A stretch of 64,000 nt of DNA from Candidatus Puniceispirillum marinum IMCC1322 (GCF_000024465.1 NC_014010.1:2455001-2519000); one strand, 5' to 3'; counted from the stretch's first letter, positions 26,001 to 33,079 are shown. The notes: generated by a model not told the origin, from the letters alone. Translations and numbers: made by a program.

Positions 26001-26555
26001 ACCTTTGATGACCCGCACGGTGCTAACCGCCAAGATAATGAACAGGGCTATTTCAGCCGGTTCTGGTCACGCGCACCTAAATTAACTTTATCCAGCTTTT
26101 ACCGCCCTGATGCGGGTGCCCAGCCTTGGGGCGATATTTTGCGGGGGTTCCGTTGTCCGGTCGAAATCTTTATCGGCATGCCGGATCGTGGCGGTGTGAT
26201 GGTTGCCCGGGCGCACCGTATCCGGTCAGGGCTGTTTGATGCGACGGCCTATCATGATGCCGAAACCGAACATTATGCCACCTATCGGCAGTTTGATGGC
26301 ATTGTAAGCGTCAAACTGGCGCGTGTGCATGTGCCTAGACCTAGTGGCGCATCGCTTAATGCGCGGGCTGGCTATACCGCCGAATATCGCCTTGCTATCG
26401 ATATGGCACCGCATCTGGTTATCCCGCGTGGTCGATCACATCAGCCGATTTATATCCGGCTTCGGCTATCGGTCACCGGAACCGGACGGTTGCGATCTGG
26501 CGGCTTTACGCATTTATATGATAATTTCGCGCTGGCAGGATCAACATTGCGATAA
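23046..26555 (+). CDS. Host specificity protein J-like with collagen-like tract
   Basis: Central tail-tip fibre of 1169 residues (lambda gpJ has 1132). The N-terminal gpJ core is clear: GGKSGGGGGDWQVPQVTEVA, IGGLRDGAKSIFLDDVPLQ, and AWVIYDILTARDWGLGLPPE near residue 300. Fibronectin III-like domains lie at about 675-880. Residues 886-918 form eleven Gly-X-Y triplets (GPKGDRGLQGPQ and on), a collagen-like trimer stalk. A C-terminal receptor-binding region of about 250 residues of unknown fold follows. It closes the structural operon. The fused stalk plus head suggests the particle still recognises a cell-surface receptor. Confidence 0.87.
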   Translation: MVMNDATMISGRGGKSGGGGGDWQVPQVTEVADSIRSSGTARVQFLLSAGPIGGLRDGAKSIFLDDVPLQSPDGTANFEGVGWMQTYGTPDQNPVSMPGFNVVEQVQNTGWIMRAGLARVASRARVDAARLTLRFGRGLVHRRGHVITGAAVTLRIDVWHSGQWHEAVRKTVSEKQSGPFEIQMQVGFSAVDDDITAVRKFRLVRMTANSNSRDLINDVTCTSITWLTWDALRYPGMATVALSLDARGFAGRPPVVSFDTKGRLLAVPRNYDPERRHYNGIWDGQFKTAWSDNPAWVIYDILTARDWGLGLPPESVDKFDLYTIARYCDAPVSDDDDNPRFRFNAVIKTRKSAAVLMAELCAAIHVLFYWSGGRLRFRADKPTAPSILVTSANVINGDFVYHGPARQAEISHAFVTFREAANGGQISVESAVDQDSFQRFGYRPYEVSLLGCTNRAEAQRHARWLIETARSQRHAISYRASLDHFAEAPVRPGDVVLIADPALNDSPIIQARISATPLTPAGKAAWRRNKPDIGKSARLVPLDLADDRGLANMPDQAVMCLYEAGRKKSTGRDVHSPIAHQRGHLYIDAVSMSALLVLATDAPRPRAHTPLVMRPISADASTNNHVEGKPYRVVSVREAENHIVEIGGILHDPDKYARIDAAVDLPALPRLPLPDFSAPLPAATQIRLEVAEIRRSTGLAQQLYITWESPHDARLSGWHVTATAPDGTVQSAQTSAPAVMFDVIGDDGVDANLSASDRQAWRFSIAPISWTSRRGVPVHHHAPLPVPAPTEAVAAPLGLRAIAGQGLVQLRWTAVADSGLAHYEIWAQQGRDSETKLGQTTATAWTAAGLTPGRSVHFRLRYIRHTGQISAFSTPVTATALAPVAGPKGDRGLQGPQGARGARGIQGPKGPKGPQGEGVDDNGIIVAPRIIMPTQKGTGFHTFTQDRKISAPKSPARGGMFTFGPLRVAPDAFSNTLSDTNAQILTFDDPHGANRQDNEQGYFSRFWSRAPKLTLSSFYRPDAGAQPWGDILRGFRCPVEIFIGMPDRGGVMVARAHRIRSGLFDATAYHDAETEHYATYRQFDGIVSVKLARVHVPRPSGASLNARAGYTAEYRLAIDMAPHLVIPRGRSHQPIYIRLRLSVTGTGRLRSGGFTHLYDNFALAGSTLR
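25701..25799 (+). repeat. Collagen-like Gly-X-Y coding repeat
   Basis: Eleven consecutive Gly-X-Y codon triplets inside the J-like gene (residues 886-918), many of them GPK, GPQ or GAR. In phage fibres such tracts form rigid triple helices between the tail and the receptor-binding head. Confidence 0.85.
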
Positions 26556-26936
26556 TGCCTATCCGACATGGATAAGGGCAACAGGTAGATTGGCAGAAAT
26601 CCGCGATTTTTGTAAATACGCTTATTTAGAATAATCTAAATAGTTGTAATTATGCAACAAAAATATTCGTGTCTATAGCCAAAACACATTGTAAAAATTG
26701 AATAAATTTACCCAAGGGCGCACTCATAACAAGAGATATGCGGCATGGTGCCGTGTGTCTTTCACGTTATGGTTCGGCCTTTTCTTTTCCGTTGCCACGT
26801 TATGCGATCCCTACCTGTCTTAAGGCATCCGCCTTTGAAGGGTCTGGTTCATGATTTGTCGGAAAAGCTGTTTTGTTCGCACTCCCCGTTACGCCGTTCC
26901 GTTTGACATTTCATCAAACCGAAAGGGAGTTTCGAG
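26556..26936 (+). promoter_or_regulatory. Gap before porin: long leader with a 20-bp palindrome
   Basis: No gene is seen in these 381 bases. The first part is AT-rich. A perfect 8-bp inverted repeat, TATTTAGA-ATAA-TCTAAATA, lies at 26623-26642. It lacks a downstream T-run, so it looks more like an operator than a terminator. The second part is more GC-rich and would be a leader of some 200 bases if transcription starts near 26700. AAGGGAG at 26923-26929 is the porin ribosome site. Confidence 0.5.
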
Positions 26937-27986
26937 ATGAAAAAACTATTAATGACAACGACAGCCTTGATTGCGCTGGGCGGTGTTACATCGGCACTAG
27001 CTGATCTTAGCATCAGCGGTAATGCCCGCTGGACCTATACAACATGGACAGACAAGACTCTTGATGATGCCGGTTCAGGTGCTAATAACACATCAATGGG
27101 CGAGGTTTTACAACTTTGGTTCAATGCCGATGAAACGGCTGATAGCGGCATGACCTATGGTGCCGCCGCACGTTTGCGGCAGGTAAAGGATGGTTTTGAC
27201 CGTAACTGGATCTATGTTGGCGATGATTGGGGCAAGGTCTCTCTTGGTCGTCAATTCTCACCTTTTACGACCGGATCGCTTGGCGCGAACTGGCGCGGTA
27301 CAATTTCGGGCGTCCAGCCTGGTGTGGGTGATGTTACCGGTAATGCCGGTCTGATTACCACATCTTGGGTTAACCCATCGGGCACTGCACCAAAGTTCAT
27401 CTATAATTCGCCTAATATCGCTGGTATTACTCTCGGATTTTCGATGGCTGATGGTGGAACAAAAGTAGCAACGGCTGATGATGGAACAAAGAGTGGCGGT
27501 AAAGCCGATTCAACCGCTATGCGGGTGAATTACAGCACCGATATCATGGATGGTACAGGCTTGACGCTTGGTTATGCAACCGAGACCACCAAAGCTGTGG
27601 ATGGTGCGGCTGATTCAGCTAAGACAGACCATTCTGAAGTTGGTGCGGCTGTGACCAGCGGCGATCTAACCGCGTCAGTGATCCAGCTTGGCAAATCGCA
27701 AAAGCCCAATGTTGGTGCAACCACTTCGGATCAAAAGGCAACTGAGCTTGAAGTCGCTTATGCCATGTCGGATGCTTTGACCGTGAATGTGATCATGCTC
27801 AATTCAAAGGAAAACAAAGGTACGAAAAAAGGTGACAAGTTTTCATCTACCGAGCTTGGTGCCAAATACACTATCGCACCTGGTCTGACAGCTAACCTTA
27901 TTTATACCAAAGCCAGCCACACGCCAAATATGGGTGCAAAGAATACTGGTAATTCAACCCAACTTCAGATGCGGGTGAACTTCTAA
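26937..27986 (+). CDS. Outer-membrane porin
   Basis: General diffusion porin of the alphaproteobacterial Gram-negative porin family. MKKLLMTTTALIALGGVTSALA is the signal peptide, followed by the first strand DLSISGNARWTYT. The family motif YVGDDWGKVSLGRQFSPF is near residues 88-105. The chain alternates short amphipathic strands and ends in a C-terminal aromatic strand (LQMRVNF) with the terminal Phe used for BAM recognition. At 349 residues it is a typical trimeric porin. It lies between the tail-tip operon and the lysis cassette and has its own terminator. Lambdoid phages (Lc of PA-2, nmpC of DLP12) also carry porins next to lysis genes, so this may belong to the element. Confidence 0.88.
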   Translation: MKKLLMTTTALIALGGVTSALADLSISGNARWTYTTWTDKTLDDAGSGANNTSMGEVLQLWFNADETADSGMTYGAAARLRQVKDGFDRNWIYVGDDWGKVSLGRQFSPFTTGSLGANWRGTISGVQPGVGDVTGNAGLITTSWVNPSGTAPKFIYNSPNIAGITLGFSMADGGTKVATADDGTKSGGKADSTAMRVNYSTDIMDGTGLTLGYATETTKAVDGAADSAKTDHSEVGAAVTSGDLTASVIQLGKSQKPNVGATTSDQKATELEVAYAMSDALTVNVIMLNSKENKGTKKGDKFSSTELGAKYTIAPGLTANLIYTKASHTPNMGAKNTGNSTQLQMRVNF

Positions 27987-28020
27987 TTATCTGAAATTGG
28001 ATAGATTCATATCATTAAGG

Positions 28021-28048
28021 AAAGAGGGGTCTTTGACCCCTCTTTTTG
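28021..28048 (+). terminator. Rho-independent terminator after porin
   Basis: Stem GAGGGGTC (28024-28031) and GACCCCTC (28035-28042) with loop TTT, extended by AAA/TTT pairing and followed by a T-rich run. It ends the porin transcript, so the downstream lysis genes need their own promoter or readthrough. Confidence 0.88.
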
Positions 28049-28117
28049 TGTTTTATTGACCTCAAATATATCCGCGTGACTAGCTGATACCCCCATAACC
28101 CCTGACCGGACTTGCCC

Positions 28118-28432
28118 ATGCCGCCATCGCGTTCATCCTTGCCGCCATCGCCATTGGTGCCGACTGCGGACAAGCTGGAAACGGGCAAGGCAGAACCCGA
28201 TCATGACACCCAAATGCAAGCGGCCATTGATGCCGTAATCACCAGAAGGCTGGCCGATCTGGGGCTGGATGATGCCGATGCCCGTGCTGATCTGGCCGAT
28301 CTGCGCGCCGGACTAGCCAGCTTGCGGAAATTGCGCTTTGGCCTGATCCAGAAATGTGTTGGCTGGTTTGTGCAGGCCGCCTTGATGCTCATGGGGCTGG
28401 GGATATTGGTGATCCTGTCGCATCAGCAATAA
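28118..28432 (+). CDS. DUF6127-like small membrane protein of the lysis cassette
   Basis: A 104-residue protein with a Pro/Ser-rich disordered N-terminus, a charged helical middle (ADARADLADLRAGLASLRKL) and one C-terminal membrane segment (AALMLMGLGILVIL). This layout matches DUF6127 proteins found with GTA and phage holin genes. The function is unknown; a holin partner or spanin-like role is possible. ATG 28118 is chosen over the upstream TTG 28112. It lies 130 bases after the porin stop and 54 bases before the holin frame. Confidence 0.6.
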   Translation: MPPSRSSLPPSPLVPTADKLETGKAEPDHDTQMQAAIDAVITRRLADLGLDDADARADLADLRAGLASLRKLRFGLIQKCVGWFVQAALMLMGLGILVILSHQQ

Positions 28433-28486
28433 TCACGCCCGCCCTTTGCCCCGAAACACATATTCATGACAGTTGAAAGGAAGATG

Positions 28487-28918
28487 ATGCCACTTCTTGA
28501 TATGATGACGCGCATATTCGCGCCGCTTGCCAGTCTGATCGACGATCTGCATACCTCGGATGAAGAACGCGATGCCGCGCGCATGGCGCTGGTCGCCGCG
28601 CAGAATCAGGCGTTGGCGCTGACCCTCGATCTGGAACGTGAAAAGCTGGCGGCGCGCGCCAGCCTGATCGCCGCCGAAATTGGTGGGCAGTCATGGTTGC
28701 AACGAAACTGGCGTCCGATCACGATGCTGAGCTTTCTGGCATTGGTGATCCTTGATTCGTTTGGCCTACTGGTATTTCGCCTGTCGGATGAGGCATGGTT
28801 GCTGTTGCAGATCGGTCTTGGCGGTTATGTGGTGGGGCGTAGCGCCGAAAAGATAGTGCCGTCAATCAGGCCAACTGGTCATAGGGATCAAGGTGTGCAA
28901 GGTGTGCATCATGACTAA
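28487..28918 (+). CDS. GTA-type holin (3TM holin family)
   Basis: A 143-residue protein. An N-terminal charged helix (HTSDEERDAARMALVAAQNQ) is followed by the family hallmark GGQSWLQRNWRPITM at about 66-80, then hydrophobic segments at about 80-97 and 102-117. This corresponds to the Pfam family named after the GTA holin of three TMs. It would form membrane lesions that let the endolysin out. ATG 28487 is preferred (AGGA five bases before), though ATG 28466 and 28484 are in frame. Its end overlaps the endolysin start by eight bases. Confidence 0.78.
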   Translation: MPLLDMMTRIFAPLASLIDDLHTSDEERDAARMALVAAQNQALALTLDLEREKLAARASLIAAEIGGQSWLQRNWRPITMLSFLALVILDSFGLLVFRLSDEAWLLLQIGLGGYVVGRSAEKIVPSIRPTGHRDQGVQGVHHD

Positions 28919-29366
28919 ATCAAAGTCTTTGCCAGCGATAGGCCAATCTGACCGCGATCTGGCCGCCATGCTCGAACGGCATGAAGGGCGGCGGGCGCAT
29001 CCCTATCGCGATCAGGTCGGTAAGCTGACCATCGGGGTGGGGCGCAATCTGGATGATCGCGGCCTGAGCGCTGAGGAAATCGACATGCTGCTGGCACATG
29101 ATATCGCTATTGCCCGCGCCGGATGCCGGGCATTATTCCCCGCTTTTGATGGCTTTGGCCGGAAACGTCAGGCGGCGTTGATATCGATGGCTTTCAATCT
29201 GGGGCAAACGCGCCTAGCCTGTTTCCGGCGTATGCGCGCCGCGATCAATGATGGTAACTGGATAGGTGCCAGCCATGAGGCGCTGGATAGCTATTGGGCA
29301 GGTCAGGTTGGCCACCGCGCACAGGAGATAGCGACACTGTTGCGATCATCCAGCAAGCCCGGATAA
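28911..29366 (+). CDS. GH24 endolysin (phage-type lysozyme)
   Basis: Muramidase of the T4 lysozyme type (GH24), 151 residues. The catalytic triad E25-D34-T40 in ERHEGRRAHPYRDQVGKLT keeps the exact T4 spacing of +9 and +15. IGVGRNL and the C-terminal helix ALISMAFNLGQTRLACFRRM are family features. There is no signal peptide or signal-arrest segment, so release depends on the holin. ATG 28911 is preferred over the GTG at 28893. It is the last gene before the convergent polyprenyl synthase and probably the right border of the element. Confidence 0.88.
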   Translation: MTKSKSLPAIGQSDRDLAAMLERHEGRRAHPYRDQVGKLTIGVGRNLDDRGLSAEEIDMLLAHDIAIARAGCRALFPAFDGFGRKRQAALISMAFNLGQTRLACFRRMRAAINDGNWIGASHEALDSYWAGQVGHRAQEIATLLRSSSKPG

Positions 29367-29388
29367 CGCCATGATCATGAAGCGGGTC

Positions 29389-30462
29389 TTAGGTGCGCCG
29401 GAAAGCGGCAAAGGCGGCGGTTTCCGCTAGTGCCTGTGCTAGTTCAGCCTGATCCGGTGCATCGAAAATGGCCAATGCGGCCTTGGCCTTATTGGCATAT
29501 GACGTGGCGGCTTCAAGTGATGCTTCAATCGCCTTGTGATGCGACAGAATAGACTGTGCTTTGGCAAAATCCTCGGCGGCAAAGTTGCCATCGCCTATGG
29601 TGCGGTGCCAGAAACCGCGTTCTTCGTCATTGGCTTTCTGATAGGCCAGAATAACCGGCATGGTAATTTTCTGGTCAAGAAAGTCATCACCAGCGTTTTT
29701 GCCCATCTGCGCGCTATCGGCCGTATAATCGAGCGCGTCATCCATGATCTGGAATGCCAGCCCCAGATTTAATCCATACATATGCATCGCCTGCGTAATC
29801 TGCTCATCGGCACCGGAAATTCTGGCACCTGATGCGGCGGCGGCGGCAAACAGAATGGCGGTCTTGCCTTCAATCACATCAAGATAATCTTCAAGTCGGG
29901 TATCCGGATTGCCAGCGACCGTCATTTGCTTGATTTCGGCCTCGGTGATCCGTGCCGAAGCCGATGACAAGGTGCCAAGCACATCAATATTGCCGCTTTC
30001 GACCATCAGCTCGAAAGCCCGCGCAAACAGAAAATCACCCACCAGAACTGACGCATCATTACCCCATAGCGCATTCGCTGTGTCCTGGCCGCGGCGCATA
30101 TTCGATTCATCAATCACATCATCATGTAACAAGGTCGCCGAATGAATGAATTCGACGGCGGTTGCCAGTTTGATCGCCGCAACAGAACAGCTTGTTGTGT
30201 TGGGGCTGGCTATGCGGGCACCTGCCAGTGTCATCAAGGGGCGCATACGTTTGCCGCCTGAGGTAATCAGATGTCCGGCCAGTTGCGGGATCAGTGGCAC
30301 GTCGCTGGTCATGCGCGCCATGATTGTCTCATTGACCTGAGCCATATCATCAGCAAGCAGATTGACCAAGGCCGTCAAGGATGGCGGCTGTTTCAGAGCA
30401 TCATCGTCCAGCTTTGATGCGACCTGCGTCATGCCCTCAGCCGTAATGGATTGTGCAACCAT
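29389..30462 (-). CDS. ispB: Polyprenyl (octaprenyl-type) diphosphate synthase
   Basis: Trans-isoprenyl diphosphate synthase, which makes the long side chain of ubiquinone. The first Asp-rich motif LLHDDVIDESNMRRG and the second FQIMDDALDYTAD bind Mg-diphosphate. GGKRMRPLMTLAGARIA is the conserved IPP-binding region. At 357 residues it carries a slightly long N-terminus; an ATG ten codons in (MTQVASKL) is an alternative start. Chain length (C40 or C50) cannot be read. It is divergent from the DUF2007 gene. Confidence 0.9.
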   Translation of the reverse strand: MVAQSITAEGMTQVASKLDDDALKQPPSLTALVNLLADDMAQVNETIMARMTSDVPLIPQLAGHLITSGGKRMRPLMTLAGARIASPNTTSCSVAAIKLATAVEFIHSATLLHDDVIDESNMRRGQDTANALWGNDASVLVGDFLFARAFELMVESGNIDVLGTLSSASARITEAEIKQMTVAGNPDTRLEDYLDVIEGKTAILFAAAAASGARISGADEQITQAMHMYGLNLGLAFQIMDDALDYTADSAQMGKNAGDDFLDQKITMPVILAYQKANDEERGFWHRTIGDGNFAAEDFAKAQSILSHHKAIEASLEAATSYANKAKAALAIFDAPDQAELAQALAETAAFAAFRRT

Positions 30463-30690
30463 CTTTTCTACCCAATATTAATCACTAACATATGTGCATG
30501 ATGACATGTTTCACTATGTTGTCTAGATATGCCTCTGCTATGGCAGGGACAAGCAAAATTTATACTCAATTAACAAATTTTAGCAAAATTTAAGCAATGA
30601 ACCCAGATATATGTCGAGGTACTACGATCTCATTTCATAATTTGATCACTAACAGCTTGGATATGGCATGATAATACGCGATATTGGGCT

Positions 30691-30906
30691 ATGGTCACAA
30701 TTATCCGCACGACAAATATGGTCAGGCTGTCTTTTCTGCGCGCGTTGCTTAATGATGCGGGGATCAAAAATGAGGTTTTTGACAGTCACATCTCGGCTTT
30801 GGAAGGTGGCATTGGCGCGTTCCCCTGTCGTCTGGTTGTTGCTGATGCCTATAAGCTGAGCGCCGAGCGTGTGCTTGATGATGCGGGTGAATTGTATGAT
30901 GACTGA
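30691..30906 (+). CDS. DUF2007 family small protein
   Basis: A 71-residue protein with the DUF2007 pattern: IIRTTNMVRLSFLRALLNDA, an acidic middle and PCRLVVADAYKLSAERVL. The domain resembles small regulatory folds such as PII-like signal proteins, but its function is unknown. It overlaps the following methyltransferase by 11 bases, an association common in alphaproteobacteria. Confidence 0.75.
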   Translation: MVTIIRTTNMVRLSFLRALLNDAGIKNEVFDSHISALEGGIGAFPCRLVVADAYKLSAERVLDDAGELYDD

Positions 30907-31657
30907 TCCCGATAGTGACGTGACACATGACCATCTGTTGAATAAAACGGTTGCTATAACCCAGCCAAAAAATGGTTATCGGGTTGGCACTGATGCCATT
31001 TTGCTGGCCGCGGCAGTGCCGCAACGAACCAAACGCATTCTTGACATGGGGTGCGGTGTAGGCGGGGTCGCATTGTGCATTGCCAAGCGACTGCCCGATG
31101 TTCATGTCACTGCGGTAGAAATTGATCCGGATATGCTAGCGTTGGCCGAACGCAATATCAAAGATAACAATCTGGCGGCGCAGATTCGATTACTAACCGG
31201 GGATATAAAAGCGCTATCGCCTGTACTGGCGAACAGCTTTGACCATGTGGTTAGTAACCCACCCTATCATGATACACGGGGAACACGCCCGCAAAACCGT
31301 AGCCGCGCTCTGGCGCATATGGGCGAGGATACCAAACTTGCCGATTGGGTAAAGGCGGCGATCTGGGCCACAAAACCACGCGGTAGAATCAGCTTTATTT
31401 GTCGGGCAGACCGGGCGTCGGAATTAATCACGGCGTTTGAAACAAACGGTGCTGGTGAAACGTTGCTATGCCCATTATGGCCACGTCATGATACCCCCGC
31501 CAGCCGGGTCATTATTCAGGTGCGTAAAACCATAACTGGCCCTGGCGCCATTTTGCCTGGTCTGGTTCTGCATAATGATAGCGGTGACTATACGCAAAGT
31601 GCCAGTCGCATCATGCAAGGGGGTGCGCTATATCTGACGCATCCGGCACGATCCTGA
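30896..31657 (+). CDS. TrmN6-like SAM-dependent methyltransferase
   Basis: Class I methyltransferase of the tRNA1(Val) (adenine-37-N6) type. YRVGTDAILLAAAV near residue 29, the SAM motif ILDMGCGVGGVALCIA and the catalytic NPPYHD motif (N6-adenine class) are clear. The protein has 253 residues from ATG 30896; ATG 30899 and a GTG at 30869 are alternatives. The substrate could be tRNA or another nucleic acid. Translation is probably coupled to DUF2007. Confidence 0.82.
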   Translation: MMTDPDSDVTHDHLLNKTVAITQPKNGYRVGTDAILLAAAVPQRTKRILDMGCGVGGVALCIAKRLPDVHVTAVEIDPDMLALAERNIKDNNLAAQIRLLTGDIKALSPVLANSFDHVVSNPPYHDTRGTRPQNRSRALAHMGEDTKLADWVKAAIWATKPRGRISFICRADRASELITAFETNGAGETLLCPLWPRHDTPASRVIIQVRKTITGPGAILPGLVLHNDSGDYTQSASRIMQGGALYLTHPARS

Positions 31658-31711
31658 TCTGCGCCCTATCGACTCTGTGTCCTGAATTGAAAAACCGGTC
31701 TTTACGTTAGG

Positions 31712-31808
31712 AATAATAGCATGCCAAAAATAATAGCATGCCAAAAATAATAGCATGCCAAAAATAATAGCATGCCAAAAATAATAGCATGCCAAAAATA
31801 ATAGCATG
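31712..31808. repeat. 17-bp tandem repeat, six copies
   Basis: The unit AATAATAGCATGCCAAA repeats head-to-tail starting at 31712, 31729, 31746, 31763, 31780 and 31797. The last copy is cut after AATAATAGCATG. Five copies are identical. The core GCATGC is itself a palindrome. The block lies between the methyltransferase stop and the S49 peptidase start. A 17-bp period does not preserve reading frame, so it is non-coding. Confidence 0.95.
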
Positions 31809-31868
31809 TGAGTCGGATATGTTGCATTGTCTTTGCAGCTATCTAACAACTGACGAGTCATTGGCATT

Positions 31869-32711
31869 ATGGGTGTATTTAACCGGATTTTCTTTTGGCG
31901 TAAAAAAAAGCCGGTTGTGCCGGTTGTCCGGCTTGGTGGTGTGATCGCCGCGTCGGGCAGTGGCATGCGGCGGGGGATTTCGCTGGAAACGGTCGAACCG
32001 CAATTGAAAAAAGCCTTTTCAATCAAACGCGCCAAGGCAGTGGCATTGATTATCAATTCACCAGGCGGGTCACCTGTGCAATCTTCGCTGATTGGGCGCC
32101 GTATCCGCGATCTGGCCAAACGGGCTGATGTGCCGGTTTTGGCCTTTTGTGAAGATGTTGCGGCCAGTGGTGGCTATTGGCTAGCTGCCAGTGCGGATGA
32201 AATTTATGCTGATCCGGCCTCGATCATCGGGTCGATTGGCGTAGTGTCTGCCGGTTTTGGTTTTGACAAAGCGATCAAGAAAATCGGTGTTGACCGGCGT
32301 GTGCATACAGCAGGTGAATCCAAAATGATCCTTGATCCGTTTCAGCCCGAACAAAGCGAAGAAGTCGAACGGCTAAAGGCATTGCAGGCAGAAATCCATA
32401 CCCAGTTTATTGCCCACATTGAAAACCGACGTGGTGCCAAGTTGAAAGGCGATCGAGCTGAATTGTTCAGTGGCGCGTTCTGGACTGGTGAAACCGCGGT
32501 CAAGCTGGGGCTGGTTGATGCGGTTGGTGAAATCAGACAGACAATCAATAGCCGGTTTGGCGATGATACCGAACTGATGATGATCGAACCGAAACGAAAA
32601 TTGCTGCCTTTCGGGCTGACCAATCTGTCAGGACAGATGGCCAGTGGTATTGTTAATGAAGCTTCTGATATTGCCATCGAGCGCGTCTATCTATCGCGCT
32701 TTGGCCTGTAA
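31869..32711 (+). CDS. S49 family serine peptidase (SppA/SohB type)
   Basis: Peptidase with the Ser-Lys dyad of family S49. S100 lies in EDVAASGGYWLAAS and K152 in TAGESKMILDPF, and NSPGGSPVQSS (63-73) is the conserved oxyanion segment. At 280 residues it is the short, SohB/half-SppA form. A short N-terminal hydrophobic stretch is weak (VFNRIFFWRKKKP), so membrane attachment is peripheral or absent. The family degrades signal peptides and membrane-protein fragments. A 17-bp tandem repeat lies 60 bases upstream of the start. Confidence 0.87.
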   Translation: MGVFNRIFFWRKKKPVVPVVRLGGVIAASGSGMRRGISLETVEPQLKKAFSIKRAKAVALIINSPGGSPVQSSLIGRRIRDLAKRADVPVLAFCEDVAASGGYWLAASADEIYADPASIIGSIGVVSAGFGFDKAIKKIGVDRRVHTAGESKMILDPFQPEQSEEVERLKALQAEIHTQFIAHIENRRGAKLKGDRAELFSGAFWTGETAVKLGLVDAVGEIRQTINSRFGDDTELMMIEPKRKLLPFGLTNLSGQMASGIVNEASDIAIERVYLSRFGL

Positions 32712-32758
32712 TTGGGGCGTATTATGTCAAAATCTATCATGGTGAAAGGCTGAATGTG

Positions 32759-32992
32759 ATGCTGTCCTTACCCAAGCTTATTGGCCTATGTCTTATTTTG
32801 TGGATTGTATGGCGGGTGTTCCGGGCGATTGATGCGCGCAAAGCCAATCTTGCCACTAAAAATGACCAGACAGACACTGGCAACGAGACGCAACAAAAGG
32901 CGCATCGTGCTTCGATTGACCTTGAAGAATGTACGATTTGCAAAGCTTGGGTAGCACGTGAAAATTGTGGTCGTAATGATTGCCCTTATTAG
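32759..32992 (+). CDS. Small membrane-anchored protein with four cysteines
   Basis: A 77-residue protein. One N-terminal membrane helix (LPKLIGLCLILWIVWRVF) is followed by a charged linker and a C-terminal ECTICKAWVARENCGRNDCPY. The four cysteines (CxxC...C...C) look like a zinc ribbon or rubredoxin-like knuckle on the cytosolic face. No named family can be assigned with confidence. It may be cotranscribed with the S49 peptidase 47 bases upstream. Confidence 0.65.
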   Translation: MLSLPKLIGLCLILWIVWRVFRAIDARKANLATKNDQTDTGNETQQKAHRASIDLEECTICKAWVARENCGRNDCPY

Positions 32993-33079
32993 CCCTAGCT
33001 AGGGTTGCATTTAACAGGTGTTTGCGAGTAGTTTGCGGGCAACCGATCCGGTTCAAGACATCATAGACGGTCTTAGATT

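Larger units (their letters stand above)
11336..29366. mobile_element. Candidate gene-transfer-agent-like or domesticated prophage cluster
   Basis: A run of phage-type genes sits between housekeeping genes (rlmD-like on the left, polyprenyl synthase on the right). The order is repressor, DUF6362, small and large terminase, portal, putative scaffold, coat, four connector-position genes, tail tube, tape measure, M, L, K, I, J, then porin, DUF6127-like, holin and endolysin. Structural genes overlap start-to-stop and none is visibly broken. No integrase, recombinase, replication gene, methylase, tRNA or flanking direct repeat was seen. The short tape measure and GTA-type holin are GTA-like; the head and tail-tip families differ from those of Rhodobacter GTA. 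Boundaries are approximate. Confidence 0.65.

Noticed and set aside
12808-26555. Canonical Rhodobacter-type GTA cluster
   Set aside because: The prohead protease, HK97-type capsid and portal, and the DUF2460/DUF2163 tail genes expected for that cluster are not found; the order is similar but the families differ.
26643-26936. Riboswitch or structured leader before the porin
   Set aside because: No known riboswitch core could be recognised by eye; only the upstream palindrome and a ribosome site are supportable.
11336-29366. Complete temperate prophage
   Set aside because: No integrase, excision, replication or antirepressor gene and no duplicated att-like sequence was seen at the borders. 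An integrase elsewhere in the genome cannot be excluded.
31712-31808. CRISPR array
   Set aside because: The units are contiguous identical 17-mers without spacers and no cas gene is near; it is a plain tandem repeat.
31628-32119. Open frame on the minus strand across the 17-bp repeats encoding a repetitive hydrophobic peptide
   Set aside because: It exists because the repeat lacks stops in that frame; it runs antisense into the S49 peptidase gene and has no family features.
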